Shown here: positions 18,168 to 27,570 of the stretch, in pieces
Numbering within the stretch: the first letter of the stretch is position 1
How the letters are laid out: each line of letters begins with the position of its first letter
Assembly: GCA_046329575.1 (NCBI GenBank)
Contig: JAXLUJ010000008.1
Coordinates: 108,863-172,862, forward strand
Direction: 5' to 3'
DNA: 64,000 bases
From: UBA1941 sp046329575
GTDB lineage: Bacteria; Bacteroidota; Bacteroidia; Chitinophagales; LD1
The notes under the pieces: generated by a model
The model's database searches: none
Told to the model about the DNA's origin: nothing
What the model saw: the letters and a program-made list of their open reading frames with translations, nothing else
Position numbers and translations under genes: made by a program

Positions 18168-20327
18168 ATGGCAGTAATAGGTGAGATCAGAAAACACTCC
18201 GGATTGTTGGTGGGCGCTATCGCTCTCAGCATTGTGGGTTTTCTGGTAATGGATGCAACAAATTCGCAATTCAGCGTGCTGAAAGGTGGCCGCAGCAATA
18301 ACGTGGCCTCTGTAGGCGGCGAAGCAATTGCTTATCAAGATTACCAGAAAGAAGTGGATGCCAATCTGCAAAATCTGGAAGAACGCGCCCGCGGCCAGCA
18401 GATTTCAGAAGAAATGAAAAATCAGGTGCGTCAACAAACCTGGGATGATATGATTAATGGCAAGGTGATGGAAAAGACCTATAACAACGTAGGCGTTGCC
18501 GTTACAGATGATGAAATGGTGGAAATTTTCACCGGAAAAAATCCACATCCTTATGTACAACAGCAATTCACCAATCCCCAAACCGGCCAGTTCGACGCGC
18601 AGTATGTGAAAATGTACATGCAAACGTTAGACAAGGACGAGCCTGGTCAGGAAGCCGGTTCAAAACGCCGGCAGTGGACTAATTTTGAAAAGGAGGTAAA
18701 AAAGAGCCAGTTGCAGCAGAAGTACACAAACCTGGTAGTGAAAGGGATGACTACACCAAGCTGGATGGCAGAAATGGCTTATGTGGATGCCAATAAAACA
18801 GCTGATGTGCGCTATGTGCTGTTGCCTTATACTGAAGTGAATGATAACGATTTGAAGATTACTGACGATGAACTGAAGAAATATCTGAACGAACACGCTG
18901 CTCGTTTCCGTCAGGAAGATGAAACCCGCGGTATTAAATATGTTTCGTTTGATATTGCGCCTTCCGCAAAAGATTCTGCTTCGGCTTTGAAATCGTTGAC
19001 CGATAAGCTGGAAGAATTTAAGGCCGGTAAGAACAAGAGTGAAGATTCGATGTTTGTGAAGATCTACTCCGAAACACCAATGATTGATCTTTACGCCTCA
19101 GCCGAACAGTTGGGCGGCAGCGCGGTGAAAGATACGCTGTTATCGCAGCCGGTAGGAACAGTTGTTGGTCCTTATGTAGAAGAAGGGATGTTCAAATTTG
19201 CGAAGATATCTGCTCGTAAAATGATGAGCGATTCGGTACGTGTTCGCGAGATTGTGTTTTCTTTTAATCAGGTTCGCGATCAGGCCGGGCAACAGCAACG
19301 TATTGCACTTATTGATAGTTTATATCGCGCTATTGATTCCTTTAACGCCGATTTCGGAGCCATTGCACTGGCCTACAGCGATGATAATAACAGCAAAGTG
19401 AACGGGGGCAACATCGGTTGGGTAAATCAGAAAGATCCTACCAAAGATGAGTTCTATAAAAGCATCGTTTTCCATAATGGAGTTGTTGGAAAAACTTACC
19501 GTCATATTTCGCAGCAGGAAAATGCGGTGCGTTTAATCCAGATCGTAGAGGAGCACCCATCTAAGCCCGGAGTTAAAGTGGCTTATTTCACTAAGTCGAT
19601 CGTGCCTTCGCCGGAAACAGAGCGCAATATTTATGCAACGGTGAGTGAGTTTGCTTCTTCCAATGCTACTGAAGAGAAGTTCAAGGCATATGCTAAGGCT
19701 CATCCGGAAATGGTGAAGGATGCTATGATGCTGCGCCGTCAGGATTTTCAGGTGATGGGATTAGGAACGGCCCGCGGATTAATTAAGTGGGCGTTTGAAG
19801 CCAAGCGTGGTGATATTTCTCCTATTAAGACCATCGACAAAAAGCATGTGGTGGCCTATCTGGAAGTGGTTCGCGCTAAAGGTACTCCTGATTTGGATGG
19901 TGTAAAAGAGCAGGTGAAAATGCTGTGTACCCGCGATAAGAAATTTGAAGTACTATCGAAGAAAATCAAAGATGCCGGAGCTGCAAATGTAGATGCGTTG
20001 GCTTCTAAATTAGGCAAGGAGCCAATGTCGGCAGAACACCTCATTTTCTCGAACCCTATGTTAGGCAGCAGCGCTTACGAACCAAGTGTAGTGGCTGCGG
20101 GTGTAGGTTTAGCAAATGGAAAAATGTCGAATCCAATTGAAGGCAATCAGGGCGTATATGTGGTGCAGAAAATTTCAGGCATTGATCCGCCTAAGGCCAC
20201 TGACCTTACGCAGTATGTGATGCAGTTGCGCCAGATGGCAATGGGCAAGGCCGGCCGTGGTTCGCAGGAAGCGCTGAAGCGTATGGCCGATGTTAAAGAC
20301 AATCGCCTCGATTTTGAATCGAATTAA
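18168..20327 (+). CDS. ppiD: Peptidylprolyl isomerase, PpiD/SurA-like periplasmic chaperone
   Basis: A protein of 719 residues anchored by a single N-terminal membrane segment (IRKHSGLLVGAIALSIVGFLVM). It carries a SurA_N-type chaperone region (SVGGEAIAYQDYQKEVDANL...) and a parvulin domain near 345-450 with VREIVFSF and GGNIGWV (about 411-417). A second, degenerate parvulin-like stretch may follow (about 540-640). PpiD assists folding of newly translocated proteins at the periplasmic face of the Sec translocon. The gene is followed by a strong intrinsic terminator, so it ends its transcription unit. TACTTTG near 18126 may be its -7 element. Confidence 0.9.
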   Translation: MAVIGEIRKHSGLLVGAIALSIVGFLVMDATNSQFSVLKGGRSNNVASVGGEAIAYQDYQKEVDANLQNLEERARGQQISEEMKNQVRQQTWDDMINGKVMEKTYNNVGVAVTDDEMVEIFTGKNPHPYVQQQFTNPQTGQFDAQYVKMYMQTLDKDEPGQEAGSKRRQWTNFEKEVKKSQLQQKYTNLVVKGMTTPSWMAEMAYVDANKTADVRYVLLPYTEVNDNDLKITDDELKKYLNEHAARFRQEDETRGIKYVSFDIAPSAKDSASALKSLTDKLEEFKAGKNKSEDSMFVKIYSETPMIDLYASAEQLGGSAVKDTLLSQPVGTVVGPYVEEGMFKFAKISARKMMSDSVRVREIVFSFNQVRDQAGQQQRIALIDSLYRAIDSFNADFGAIALAYSDDNNSKVNGGNIGWVNQKDPTKDEFYKSIVFHNGVVGKTYRHISQQENAVRLIQIVEEHPSKPGVKVAYFTKSIVPSPETERNIYATVSEFASSNATEEKFKAYAKAHPEMVKDAMMLRRQDFQVMGLGTARGLIKWAFEAKRGDISPIKTIDKKHVVAYLEVVRAKGTPDLDGVKEQVKMLCTRDKKFEVLSKKIKDAGAANVDALASKLGKEPMSAEHLIFSNPMLGSSAYEPSVVAAGVGLANGKMSNPIEGNQGVYVVQKISGIDPPKATDLTQYVMQLRQMAMGKAGRGSQEALKRMADVKDNRLDFESN

Positions 20328-20345
20328 GATTTGAAATGAGGGAAG

Positions 20346-20377
20346 AAAAAGCGCAACCAATTCGGTTGCGCTTTTTT
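20346..20377 (+). terminator. Intrinsic terminator after ppiD
   Basis: Stem GCGCAACC (20351-20358), loop AATTC, stem GGTTGCGC (20364-20371), then TTTTTT. A run of A on the left makes it able to serve the convergent TfoX-N gene too. Confidence 0.9.
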
Positions 20378-20423
20378 GTTTTATGGAATACCCATTAGGT
20401 ATGGTCATAGTTGGTCAGCTCGC

Positions 20424-20762
20424 TTACCTTCCCTTGGCTTTTTTCGCTTTTGGATTGAATTGTAAGGCCTGTTCGATCCAGAAACGAAACGATTTGGTGG
20501 TTCTCATTCCGGTTTCATCTATCGCCAGAAAACCTCGCATGAGTTTGCCGCCCATATCCATCATGCGGCAGCCAGTAAGCTCCAATAGGCTATTTTGTGA
20601 ATCGGGATCTACGCGGCACATGAGGTCATCGCCAATAACGCCAACACACATTTTGTCGTTCACCATAAACACCAGTCCGCCCATCATTTTCTTTTCTTCT
20701 ACACAATCAAAATCTTCAAAAAATTCGCGGATGCGGTGGGCTAAAGCTTCGTTGTAGGCCAT
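20424..20762 (-). CDS. TfoX/Sxy N-terminal domain protein
   Basis: A small cytoplasmic protein of 112 residues matching the TfoX N-terminal domain: KKMMGGLVFMVNDKMCVGVIGDDLMCRVDP, then CRMMDMGGKLMRGFLAIDE. It has only the N-terminal domain. In gamma-proteobacteria full-length TfoX/Sxy regulates competence; stand-alone N-domain proteins in Bacteroidota have unknown function. The C-terminus ends in a Lys-rich tail (KAKKAKGR). It is separated from the HxlR gene upstream on the same strand by 19 bp, so the two may form an operon. Confidence 0.88.
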   Translation of the reverse strand: MAYNEALAHRIREFFEDFDCVEEKKMMGGLVFMVNDKMCVGVIGDDLMCRVDPDSQNSLLELTGCRMMDMGGKLMRGFLAIDETGMRTTKSFRFWIEQALQFNPKAKKAKGR

Positions 20763-20781
20763 AATTAAGGATTAATGTGTA

Positions 20782-21150
20782 TCAACGTTTTGATAGAATT
20801 TTCTTGCGGTGAAGCTGGCCCCATTTCCCCAATTCCATAATAACCGGTTGAAGTGATTTGCCGTGTTCGGTAATTTCATATTCTACCGTAGGCGGAAAAG
20901 TATCGAAAACAGACCGCTTCACGAGCAGGTTCATTTCCAGTTCCCGCAATTCTTTCGATAGCATTTTGTCGGTAATGCCGGGAATTTCACGGGCAATTTC
21001 ACGAAATCTTCGGGTGCCAAATGAAACCGACAATATTATCGGCAGCTTCCATTTTCCCTGTAGAATTTCCAATGCATCTTTCACGGCAATCATTTGAGCG
21101 CCGCAGGTTTTATGGCCTGATGCCGCAGTTGCTGTTTTTGTAGCATTCAT
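20782..21150 (-). CDS. HxlR family winged-helix transcriptional regulator
   Basis: A DNA-binding protein of 122 residues with the HxlR signature: C-GAQMIAVKDALEILQGKWKLPIILSVSFGTRRFREIAREIPGITDKMLSKELRELEMNLLVKR, followed by the wing VEYEITEHGKSLQPVI. The N-terminal Cys16 before the domain is positioned like the redox- or quinone-sensing Cys found in several HxlR proteins; sensing here is inference. It is divergent from a DoxX-like gene, and a perfect-looking palindrome lies between them. Confidence 0.92.
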   Translation of the reverse strand: MNATKTATAASGHKTCGAQMIAVKDALEILQGKWKLPIILSVSFGTRRFREIAREIPGITDKMLSKELRELEMNLLVKRSVFDTFPPTVEYEITEHGKSLQPVIMELGKWGQLHRKKILSKR

Positions 21151-21170
21151 ATGATACTATACTTTAAGAA

Positions 21171-21194
21171 AGCGCTATCCAAAAGGATAGTGCT
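21171..21194. promoter_or_regulatory. Candidate HxlR operator palindrome
   Basis: AGCGCTATCC AAAA GGATAGTGCT is an inverted repeat with 9 of 10 arm positions matching around an AAAA centre. It lies in the 93-bp divergent spacer between the HxlR start and the DoxX-like start. Placement suggests autoregulation plus control of the DoxX-like gene. Confidence 0.55.
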
Positions 21195-21217
21195 ATACAT
21201 TAGATAGTAAAGGTAGC

Positions 21218-21225
21218 TAATTTTG
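21218..21225 (+). promoter_or_regulatory. -7 promoter box (TAATTTTG) of the DoxX-like gene
   Basis: An exact TAnnTTTG match 18 bases before the ATG at 21244 and downstream of the HxlR-type palindrome. Confidence 0.5.
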
Positions 21226-21243
21226 TGTTCTAAACAATTCAAA

Positions 21244-21600
21244 ATGAATACTGCGATTTGGGTAATACAAGGCGCTTTGGCCTTGTTTTTTTTAATGCCT
21301 GCGAAAATGAAATTGATGTCTTCGCCGGCGCAACTGGAAGAAAAAAAAATGCTGGAGCCGGGCGCATCGGCAACGCCGGTACGCATCATTGGCCTTTTGG
21401 AGTTATTGGGTTCGATTGGCATTATAGTGCCATGGCTAACCGGAATACTACCCATTTTAACGCCTTTAGCAGCTGTGGGCTTTTGTTTAGTAATGGTTGG
21501 GGCTGCTTTGGTGCACGCTAAAAAAAGCGAGTGGAAGGTAATGCCACTACTGGCGGTGGTCTTTATTTTATCGGCTTTGGTGGCCTGGTATCGCTTTTAA
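21244..21600 (+). CDS. DoxX-like four-helix membrane protein
   Basis: A 118-residue integral membrane protein with four hydrophobic segments. I start at ATG 21244 (MNTAIWVIQGALALFFLMPAKMKL). The order of segments (first helix ending in a short basic loop, then RIIGLLELLGSIGIIVPWLTGILP, LTPLAAVGFCLVMVGAALVHAKKSEWK and a final hydrophobic helix) fits the DoxX/DoxX-like family. These are often regulated by adjacent HxlR, MarR or similar stress regulators. The physiological role is unclear; a link to oxidative or quinone stress is suggested only by the HxlR neighbour. Confidence 0.85.
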   Translation: MNTAIWVIQGALALFFLMPAKMKLMSSPAQLEEKKMLEPGASATPVRIIGLLELLGSIGIIVPWLTGILPILTPLAAVGFCLVMVGAALVHAKKSEWKVMPLLAVVFILSALVAWYRF

Positions 21601-21892
21601 TGCGAAATTTTCGTTTTTTATTTCGGAAAGAATGCACCAATGAAAACCACATCACATTCTTAAAAGTAAATATGTGAAATATTAATATGTAGCGGGATGA
21701 TCCGGAGGTGATTTCTGCTGTGTGATTTAGTGCGTACCTTACCCTTCTAAATCGCGCGCCATGTCACTACTTTCATTCCTGCTTTTCGTAAATCATCATT
21801 TAAAACACAGTTGCATTTCCTTCAGGAGCTGGATTATTCGTGCTGTTGTTCCTCGGAATTCTGAATTACAAACAGACCGTTGGATTGGGAAC

Positions 21893-24800
21893 ATGGCAAA
21901 ACGGCTTCTGATGGTTGTAATTAATTGCGTGCTGTTTTCTTCGGGTTTTTGTCAGCAGTTAAATGTTTCGCCCTTTGGTATGGCGCCGTCGTCGGCAGGA
22001 CTAACAACGCTTTCTGGCGGAATTATAAATACGTATTATAAAGTTACAACGGTTGGAATCAATCAGGTAACGCTAAGTGTTTCGCCCACTTTTTTACCTA
22101 ATCAGCGGGTGTTGATTATGCAGATGAAAGGGAGCGGTGCGGGAACCGCGGAGTGGGCAAGAGTGCAATCGGTAACCGGCTCCACCATTATTTTTACGGT
22201 GCCTTTATTGAATTCTTATGTGGTGACGGATGCCGTTCAATTAATCACTGTTCCGGAGTATTACGATTTAACTATAAATGGCACATTAACTTGCCAGCCA
22301 TGGAATGACGCATTGGGAACCGGTGGTGTTTTAGTGTTTAATGTTCGCAACGACCTTATTCATAATGGCGTTTGCGATGTATCGGGAAAGGGATTTCAAC
22401 CTGGAAATGCAGGTATTGGCGCCACTAGTATAGCCGGCTTGGGCGGCGCTGCCGGAATGAATGGCGGCAATGTAGGAACGGTACCTTATTCAGGCGGTTC
22501 AGGTGCAGGCGATGGAGGAGCGGCCGGAGGGGTAAACGCATTAGTACCGGTTAGCTTAGTGACCTGTCCGGGTTGTAATATTCCTGCAACGAATGCTACT
22601 ACTTTATCGCCATTGCCAAAGCGATTTGTGATGGGCGGTGCCGGTCAAAGCGCCAATGGTGGTGGTGCCGGCACAGGAGCCGGCGGCGGAGGTGGTGGCG
22701 GCGGACCTGCTTGTAATGCCGGAACGAATGGAAGTGCCGGTGGTACCGGTGGTTCAGGCGGAATTGGAGGTGCAGGAGGCGGCATCATTATTTTCGCTGC
22801 CAGAACAATAACACTAGGCGGTATTGCGCCTCAATTCATTTTAAATGGATTGAATGCCTCCGGCGGACTCAATGGTTTGGCCGGTGGCACCGGTGGTGAT
22901 GGCGGAATGGGTTGTGGAACCTGCACTACCGGTGGTGGTGGCGGTGGCGGCAATGGCGGCAACGGAGGAAATGGAGGGAATGGCGGAAACGGCGGAGCCG
23001 GCGGCTCGATGTACTATCTCTATTACACTGCGCCAAGTCCGGCGTTTACCGCTGCCGATTACAACCTGCATGGAGGAACTGGCGGATCGGGTGGTGCCGG
23101 TGGTGCCGGAGGAAACGCCGGTCATAATGCTAATGCGGCAGGAGGTGCCGGTCCTTGCCCAAGCACCGCTTCACCTGCACCGCCAAGTAGTGGAGGAACG
23201 GGATTGCCGGTAACCTGCGATTTTATGTGCACTTTGAATGAACTGTATGCCATGAATGCGATAGGCGGAACTCCCGGAACTGTGAGTGGAACGCATCCAC
23301 ATCTTACTTACACCGGTTTAGGAGGTACTACCGTAGTGAACTTAACTGAAATTACACCTTACGCGGTTCAGGTAACGGTACAAACTCCTACGCATATATG
23401 TTATACGGTGATTATGGATACCACATTTGCCACTTCACCATTTAATTATGTTGATCAGATTTTTACCGCAGGTAGCCATAATTTTATTTTGGGTAGCGGT
23501 ACTTATGATGGCTTTACGGTGATGGGGACGTTTACCGATTTGGCAGGTAAAAATTATTTGGGATTATGTGTGTTGCCACGTGGTAAGCCTCATCCGGGTT
23601 TGCCGGGTTTGCCAGGGCTGAACGGCTCAAATGGTAACGATGGCATTGTAGATAATGATCCTGCATTGATGGGCTGCGATCCTGACAACCCGATTATGAA
23701 TGCCAACAATGATCAATATTTATTTATTGGTGACTGTTGCTTCTATCCCGATCCCTATCCTGATTTTCTAGCGTATAGCACCTATGGCGGAACACCGGGT
23801 TATACGAATACATGGAGCTCAACGCCACATACCACTGGGCAGACTGTTTATACTCTACATGTAACAGATGCGGAAGGCTGCGAAGCGGTGTTTAATTTTA
23901 ATTATGCGATGTATGGCTCTACTTTCAATGTATCAGCAACTGTTCTCACAAATGAGAATTGTTTTGGCGATTCTTCGGGAAGCGCATACCTATCAATGAA
24001 TGAAGTGAATTTTAATGGTCCGGCAGCCTGTATTTCGGCTGGACCTTCATCATATTATTTTGTTTATGAAGTTACCGGCCCCGGGGGTTACTATTATAGT
24101 GGAATCAACAATTCGCTCACCGGCCTTATAGCAGGAGATTACAGCGTTACTGCCACATACTATAGTTGTGTGCTTCCTCCCGCGCTTTCGTACACCACGT
24201 TCACCATCCATGAACCATTACCGTTTTCTATTACGCCGAACGTGATATCGCCGAATTGCAGTAATCCATCAGGTGGACAAATTACCTTAAGTACTACCGG
24301 CGCCACGGCGCCGTACAGCTATGTTTGGAACAATGGCAGTACGTACAATGTAATTTCGGGGTTGAGCAATGGCATATATACCGCAACGGTAACGGATGCG
24401 CATAACTGTACGGCAATTTTCTCTGATACATTGAACAGTAATAGTGGTCCGGTAAATATTGATTTAAACGAACGAGCATGTGATAGTTTTGTTTGGCATG
24501 ATACCACTTACTATACCAGTGGTAATTATGTTTATAGTTCTGGCGATGGTGGATGTGACAGCATCATTACATTGCATTTAGTGATCGGTCATGTGGATTC
24601 CGGTTACGTGAATGTATCAGCATGCAACAGTTTCCAATGGTATGGAACGAATTATACTTCAAGTGGAATTTATACGCATACGAGTGTGACGCCATCGGGT
24701 TGTGATAGTTTAGTGACGCTGAATTTGACGATACAGCCATCAGTTCATGTTACATTAAATGTAAATGCTTGTGATAGTTTCAAATGGTATGGAACGAAAT

Positions 24801-27340
24801 ACACTTCCAGCGGAACTTACACTCACACTGGTATTACTTCTGCTGGCTGTGATAGTGTAGTGACACTGAATTTGACCATTCAGCCATCAGTACATATTAT
24901 GTTGAATGTAAGTTCGTGCGATAGTTTCAGGTGGTATGGAACGAATTACACTTCAAGTGGAACATACACCCACACAGGCGCTACACCCGCAGGTTGTGAT
25001 AGTGTAGCGATATTGAATTTGACGATAATGCCATCTGTTCATTCTACGTTAAATGTAAATGCTTGCGATAGTTTTAAATGGTATGGAACAAAATACACTA
25101 CCAGTGGAACTTACACCCACACCGGCACTACTCCTGCGGATTGTGATAGTGTGGTGACATTGAATTTGACGATACGTCCGTCAGTGCATGTAACATTAAA
25201 TGTAAATGCTTGTGATAGTTTCAAGTGGTATGGAACGAAATACACTTCCAGCGGAACATACACCCACACCGGCACTACGCCTGCGGGTTGTGATAGTGTG
25301 GTGACATTGAATTTGACGATACGTCCATCAGTTCATGTAACATTAAATGTAAATGCTTGCGATAGTTTCAGGTGGTATGGAACGAAATACACTTCCAGCG
25401 GAACATACACCCACACCGGCACTACGTCTGCGGGTTGTGATAGTGTGGTGACATTGAATTTGACGATACGTCCATCAGTTCATGTTACATTAAATGTAAA
25501 TGCTTGCGATAGTTTCAGGTGGTATGGAACGAAATATACTTCCAGCGGAACATACACCCACACCGGCACTACGCCTGCGGGTTGTGATAGTGTAGTGACG
25601 CTGAATTTGACGATACAGCCATCAGTTCATGCTACGTTAAATGTAAATGCTTGTGATAGTTTCAGATGGTATGGAACGAAATACACTTCCAGCGGAACAT
25701 ACACCCACACCGGCACTACGCCTGCGGGTTGTGATAGTGTAGTGACGTTGAATTTGACGATTCAGCCTTCGGTGCAAGTAACGTTGAACGTGAATTCCTG
25801 CGATAGTTTCAAATGGTATGGAACGAAGTACACAGCAAGTGGGGTTTATGCGCATACGGGTGTTACACCAGGAGGTTGTGATAGTGTAGTGACGTTGAAT
25901 TTGAACATTCGGCAATCAGTTCATGTGACGTTGAACGTAAATTCCTGCGATAGTTTCAGATGGTATGGAACGAAGTACACAGCAAGTGGGGTATACACGC
26001 ATACGGGTGTGACACCAGGAGGTTGTGATAGTGTAGTGATACTGAATTTGACAATTACGCATCCGTCCACTACACATTTTTATAGTGTAGGATGTGATAG
26101 TTTGGTATGGCATGGGCATGTGTACCATAGCAGCGGCGTTTTCACCTATACGGTAAATGGAAATTGCCCAACCACTGAGGTTTTGCATTTGCATTTGTAT
26201 TACAGTGTGCATTATGATATATCCGCAACGGTTTGCAACGGTTATACCTGGTACGGCACTACTTATACCAGCAGCGGCAACTATACGCATCATGGTACCA
26301 CGTTGTTTGGATGCGATAGCAGTATTACCCTTCATTTAATTGTTCTTCACAGTCATGTGCTTCATTTATATGCAACAGCCTGCGATCAGTATTATTGGAA
26401 TGGTGCCACTTATACGAACAGCGGCATATATACTTACGGGCCGGCCACGCCATGTGGTACGATCTACTACCTGCATTTAACTATCAACAAAAGCGTTCAT
26501 CAAACTATATCGGTTACGGCATGCAACAGTTACAAATGGTATGGCACTATTTACAATACCAGTGGGGTGTACACTCACAACAGCCACACCCCGCAAGGCT
26601 GTGATAGTATTATTACATTGAATTTGACGGTGAATCATAGTGTGACCTACAGTCAATGGGCATCGGCATGCGACAGTTACACCTGGCACGGCACCACCTA
26701 TACCTCCAGCGGTGTGTATACCTATGGGCCGGTTACTAAATGCGGGCCTATTTATAAACTATACCTTACGATTTACCCAAGTGTTCATATCACCAAAAAT
26801 GTTTTGAGTTGCGGAACTTATAAGTGGTATGGAGTCAACTATTATTCCAGTGGAACGTACGTCCACAATGGACATACACCAAATGGATGTGACAGCATTA
26901 TTACACTTAACCTAACCGTTAATTACGGGCTGGTGCTGTATCAATCGGTGACAGCCTGTTTGAGCTATACCTGGTATGGAACCACGTATACCACCAGCGG
27001 TGTGTATTCATATGCTCCTCCGGGCACTTGCAAAAAGTACGTTCTGCATCTCACCATACTCACTAACTGCAATACGAAAACAGCTTCGCCATCTTATCAG
27101 CTCTATCCTAATCCTACGCGGAATAGGATTACAATTAATGGAAGTGAAACTGATCTGGAGCAAATAGGAAAATTGGAGTTGCGGGATTTAGGGGGAAAGC
27201 TATTGTTGCAGGAATTATGGGAGTACGATAGCAAGCGAGATATTGATTTGACCGGCTTACCTTCAGGAATGTATGTATTGGGTATATACAATCATGCCGG
27301 TGAATTGATTGAAACGGACAGAGTACAGAAAGAAGAATAA
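21893..27340 (+). CDS. Giant T9SS type A adhesin with glycine-rich region and 18 tandem repeats
   Basis: A surface protein of 1815 residues; start at ATG 21893 (MAKRLLMVVINCVLFSSGFCQQ, signal peptide). Domains in order: an N-terminal beta domain (about 20-175); a glycine-rich region at about 180-440 (blocks such as GGGGGGGGP and NGGNGGNGGNGG); a middle domain; a SprB-type repeat (ISPNCSNPSGGQITLSTTGA...YTATVTDAHNC, about 775-850); then from residue 859 eighteen 45-49-residue repeats with a CDSF.WYGT.YTSSG.YTHTG core and GCDSVVTLNLTI. The type A sorting domain follows (YPNPTRNRITING...LPSGMYVLGIY). Each full repeat has two Cys about 26 residues apart, so disulfide-stabilised beta-modules are plausible. 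Likely an adhesin or gliding-related filament; ligand unknown. Confidence 0.9.
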   Translation: MAKRLLMVVINCVLFSSGFCQQLNVSPFGMAPSSAGLTTLSGGIINTYYKVTTVGINQVTLSVSPTFLPNQRVLIMQMKGSGAGTAEWARVQSVTGSTIIFTVPLLNSYVVTDAVQLITVPEYYDLTINGTLTCQPWNDALGTGGVLVFNVRNDLIHNGVCDVSGKGFQPGNAGIGATSIAGLGGAAGMNGGNVGTVPYSGGSGAGDGGAAGGVNALVPVSLVTCPGCNIPATNATTLSPLPKRFVMGGAGQSANGGGAGTGAGGGGGGGGPACNAGTNGSAGGTGGSGGIGGAGGGIIIFAARTITLGGIAPQFILNGLNASGGLNGLAGGTGGDGGMGCGTCTTGGGGGGGNGGNGGNGGNGGNGGAGGSMYYLYYTAPSPAFTAADYNLHGGTGGSGGAGGAGGNAGHNANAAGGAGPCPSTASPAPPSSGGTGLPVTCDFMCTLNELYAMNAIGGTPGTVSGTHPHLTYTGLGGTTVVNLTEITPYAVQVTVQTPTHICYTVIMDTTFATSPFNYVDQIFTAGSHNFILGSGTYDGFTVMGTFTDLAGKNYLGLCVLPRGKPHPGLPGLPGLNGSNGNDGIVDNDPALMGCDPDNPIMNANNDQYLFIGDCCFYPDPYPDFLAYSTYGGTPGYTNTWSSTPHTTGQTVYTLHVTDAEGCEAVFNFNYAMYGSTFNVSATVLTNENCFGDSSGSAYLSMNEVNFNGPAACISAGPSSYYFVYEVTGPGGYYYSGINNSLTGLIAGDYSVTATYYSCVLPPALSYTTFTIHEPLPFSITPNVISPNCSNPSGGQITLSTTGATAPYSYVWNNGSTYNVISGLSNGIYTATVTDAHNCTAIFSDTLNSNSGPVNIDLNERACDSFVWHDTTYYTSGNYVYSSGDGGCDSIITLHLVIGHVDSGYVNVSACNSFQWYGTNYTSSGIYTHTSVTPSGCDSLVTLNLTIQPSVHVTLNVNACDSFKWYGTKYTSSGTYTHTGITSAGCDSVVTLNLTIQPSVHIMLNVSSCDSFRWYGTNYTSSGTYTHTGATPAGCDSVAILNLTIMPSVHSTLNVNACDSFKWYGTKYTTSGTYTHTGTTPADCDSVVTLNLTIRPSVHVTLNVNACDSFKWYGTKYTSSGTYTHTGTTPAGCDSVVTLNLTIRPSVHVTLNVNACDSFRWYGTKYTSSGTYTHTGTTSAGCDSVVTLNLTIRPSVHVTLNVNACDSFRWYGTKYTSSGTYTHTGTTPAGCDSVVTLNLTIQPSVHATLNVNACDSFRWYGTKYTSSGTYTHTGTTPAGCDSVVTLNLTIQPSVQVTLNVNSCDSFKWYGTKYTASGVYAHTGVTPGGCDSVVTLNLNIRQSVHVTLNVNSCDSFRWYGTKYTASGVYTHTGVTPGGCDSVVILNLTITHPSTTHFYSVGCDSLVWHGHVYHSSGVFTYTVNGNCPTTEVLHLHLYYSVHYDISATVCNGYTWYGTTYTSSGNYTHHGTTLFGCDSSITLHLIVLHSHVLHLYATACDQYYWNGATYTNSGIYTYGPATPCGTIYYLHLTINKSVHQTISVTACNSYKWYGTIYNTSGVYTHNSHTPQGCDSIITLNLTVNHSVTYSQWASACDSYTWHGTTYTSSGVYTYGPVTKCGPIYKLYLTIYPSVHITKNVLSCGTYKWYGVNYYSSGTYVHNGHTPNGCDSIITLNLTVNYGLVLYQSVTACLSYTWYGTTYTTSGVYSYAPPGTCKKYVLHLTILTNCNTKTASPSYQLYPNPTRNRITINGSETDLEQIGKLELRDLGGKLLLQELWEYDSKRDIDLTGLPSGMYVLGIYNHAGELIETDRVQKEE
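24467..27060 (+). repeat. Eighteen in-frame tandem repeats within the adhesin gene
   Basis: The period is 147 bp (49 residues) in the central copies, e.g. the unit starting AATGTAAATGCTTGC at 25346 recurs at 25493. Copies 5-9 (about 25050-25790) differ at only a few positions per unit and are nearly identical in DNA. The outer copies (1, 12-18) are strongly diverged and shorter, down to about 45 residues. This gradient points to recent expansion from the middle. Confidence 0.95.
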
Positions 27341-27421
27341 TACGGGATTGCATTACCGCGATCAAATAGCAGCCGCTATTTAATTGTTAGGCGTGATGAC
27401 CAGCTTTTGTTGAAAGGCTAA

Positions 27422-27524
27422 CCGCGGCAGCGATAGGAATGGTGCGACCGAAGGGAGCAGTGCGAAGGGAGGAACGACCGTAGCACCGCAGCGCCAGCGG
27501 AGCCATGGATAGCGCGGGTGCCGC
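27422..27524 (+). repeat. Dispersed REP-like element, copy 1
   Basis: About 103 bp from CCGCGGCAGCGATAGGAATGG to ATGGATAGCGCGGGTGCCGC. An inverted copy sits at 41335-41436, with both ends nearly identical and a diverged middle. The surrounding 230 bp between the adhesin and PAP2 genes carry nothing else recognisable. Confidence 0.85.
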
Positions 27525-27570
27525 CATAATTGAAATCATTGCCGGTGAACTGTTTTTCAGTTTCCAGTTA

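Noticed and set aside
22841..23213. Alternative frames in the glycine-rich region (119-codon plus and 94-codon minus)
   Set aside because: They are shadows of the GGT/GGC-rich adhesin frame, which continues uninterrupted through the region.
25637..26335. Minus-strand frames of 92 and 139 codons opposite the adhesin repeats
   Set aside because: Repeat-induced antisense frames; their sequence simply mirrors the plus-strand repeat.
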